DNA from: DATKCA01 sp035544675
GTDB taxonomy: Bacteria > Acidobacteriota > Thermoanaerobaculia > Gp7-AA8
Length of the DNA stretch: 6,527 nt
Assembly: GCA_035544675.1 (NCBI GenBank)
Contig: DATKCA010000237.1
Coordinates: 1 to 6,527 of the forward strand
Direction: 5' to 3'
The notes under the pieces were generated by a model that did not search any database, was not told the origin of the DNA, and saw only the letters and a list, made by a program, of their open reading frames with translations. A program made the position numbers and the translations under genes. Positions 5,717-6,527 of this stretch are shown here, in pieces; within the stretch, counting starts at the first letter, position 1, and each line of letters starts with the position of its first letter.

Positions 5717-5779
5717 CCGGAAACCGGAAACCGGAAACCGGTAGCCGGTAGCCGGAAACCGGGAGCCGGAAACCGGTAG
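5717..5779. repeat. Nine-unit 7-bp tandem repeat (CCGGNNN) in the convergent spacer
   Basis: The array begins at the first base after the stop codon of the second GGDEF-EAL gene. Units in order: CCGGAAA three times, CCGGTAG twice, CCGGAAA, CCGGGAG, CCGGAAA, CCGGTAG. The CCGG core is invariant and only the last three bases vary. It fills all but four bases of the spacer to the convergent gene's stop at 5784. ACCGG-TAG-CCGGT (5737-5749) can form a small hairpin, but no U-rich tail follows on either strand, so a terminator role is not shown. Confidence 0.9.
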
Positions 5780-5783
5780 CGGC

Positions 5784-6527
5784 TCACTTCCCGATGGTCT
5801 GGATGAAGCGGGTCAGGGCCTGCAGCAGTTGCGCGAAGCGATGGCCGTAGAGCGGATCGCGGCCGGGATCGAGCAGCGTTGCGCTGATCTCGACCTGAAT
5901 CGACGGCGTGCCGCGCGCGGACACGAACTTCGTCACCGTCTGATTCTTCGCGGCTGGGAAGTAGTCGCGCGAGAGATTCATGAGACCTTCCTCGCGCAAC
6001 AGCCTGGCCAGAAGCGTCACCCACTCCTCGCGGCCGAGCAGGGAGCGGCCGTCCATGACGCCGAAGTCGACGTCGTACGGGCGCAGCGAATGCGAGGCGT
6101 GGAGGTCGAGGACGAGGACCGGCCGCCTCTCGTCCACGAGCCGCGCCACGGCCTCCTTGAACGCGTTGTCGTCGTAGTAGTTCGGATCGGAAGGACTGCG
6201 CCGCGTCGTGACGATCGCAGGCGAGCCCGTCAGCTTGTTCAGCGCCACGGCCAGCCCGCCGGTTCCGCGGTCCGGAACCTTCATCGCTCCTTCCCGCGTC
6301 TGCGCCGTGGCGTGGCCGGCCACGATCAGCACTCGGCCGCTGCCGGGCAGAGTCTCGAACCACGCCTCACCCTCTCCCGGCAGCACCTCATAGTTCGGCG
6401 CGAGACTCTTCTCGGCCGCGATCGCCACCTCCACGTCCGCCGGCGTGATGAAGGCCTTGCGCAGCGCCGGGTCAGCAGTCCGGCAGGAAACGAGCGCGAG
6501 AGCGAGGAGGAGAACGAGTCGTCGCAC
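5784..6527 (-). CDS. Putative lipoprotein, N-formylglutamate amidohydrolase-like zinc hydrolase
   Basis: The 247-residue product begins with a classic lipoprotein signal: MRRLVLLLALALVSC, with lipobox LVSC and Cys15 as the predicted lipidated residue, which anchors it to a membrane outside the cytoplasm. The mature part resembles the N-formylglutamate amidohydrolase (FGase) group: VLIVAGHATAQTREG (H72, E79) corresponds to the first metal-binding block, VLVLDLHASHS (D141, H143) to the second, and IQVEIS (E213) to the conserved late Glu. Such enzymes use zinc to hydrolyse amide bonds of small acylated substrates. The similarity is remote, I judge it by motifs only, and the substrate is unknown. 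The GTG start is the last codon of the window; it fits the signal peptide exactly, so the gene is probably complete, but its ribosome-binding site lies outside. It ends 67 nt from the convergent second GGDEF-EAL gene. Confidence 0.75.
   Translation of the reverse strand: MRRLVLLLALALVSCRTADPALRKAFITPADVEVAIAAEKSLAPNYEVLPGEGEAWFETLPGSGRVLIVAGHATAQTREGAMKVPDRGTGGLAVALNKLTGSPAIVTTRRSPSDPNYYDDNAFKEAVARLVDERRPVLVLDLHASHSLRPYDVDFGVMDGRSLLGREEWVTLLARLLREEGLMNLSRDYFPAAKNQTVTKFVSARGTPSIQVEISATLLDPGRDPLYGHRFAQLLQALTRFIQTIGK

Noticed and set aside
5717..5779. CRISPR array or rho-independent terminator
   Set aside because: The units are 7 bp with no spacers, so it is not CRISPR. Possible stems are only about 5 bp and no T-run follows on either strand.
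5449..6363. Minus-strand open frame of 304 codons spanning the lipoprotein gene and the end of the second GGDEF-EAL gene
   Set aside because: It is a frame-shifted shadow of the lipoprotein gene, low in complexity and Arg-rich, and it runs through the heptamer array.

Overview
The window is GC-rich, with strong G/C preference at third codon positions. It encodes a probable lipoprotein and two membrane-anchored cyclic-di-GMP enzymes, so it most likely comes from the chromosome of a high-GC Gram-negative bacterium. An Acidobacteriota-like soil lineage is possible, but nothing here fixes the taxonomy. I see no rRNA, tRNA, CRISPR array, transposase or phage gene.

Left part (1-2260), small accessory enzymes and remnants. 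The minus strand carries the N-terminal end of a GNAT acetyltransferase (runs off the left edge), an amidohydrolase reduced to its two ends (185-655), and a complete GNAT acetyltransferase (802-1344). A small P-loop kinase-like ATPase (1415-1975) is divergent from the latter. A 171-bp segment holding the amidohydrolase upstream region and first codons (548-718) occurs again, diverged, at 1991-2162. The second copy has no body behind it and is a pseudogene fragment.

Centre and right (2261-5716), two tandem GGDEF-EAL proteins on the plus strand. The first (670 aa) has about seven N-terminal membrane helices, a complete GGDEF site with its inhibitory site, and a full set of EAL catalytic residues. 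The second (467 aa) is a paralog with one membrane helix. Its GGDEF motif is intact, but its EAL domain has lost one Asp of the DD pair and the Asp of the KxD motif, so it probably makes or senses c-di-GMP rather than degrading it. The pair likely forms one transcription unit: the gap is 39 nt and the second gene has a good Shine-Dalgarno. The leader of the first gene can form a long hairpin that covers its ribosome-binding region.

Right end (5784-6527), a convergent minus-strand gene for a lipoprotein resembling N-formylglutamate amidohydrolase-type zinc hydrolases. A nine-unit array of a 7-bp CCGGNNN repeat fills the convergent spacer, and a three-unit relative sits between the two GGDEF-EAL genes.

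No new defence or mobile system is evident. The points most worth a second look are the asymmetric c-di-GMP pair with its structured leader, the promoter-bearing repeat, the barrel-less amidohydrolase, and the heptamer arrays.
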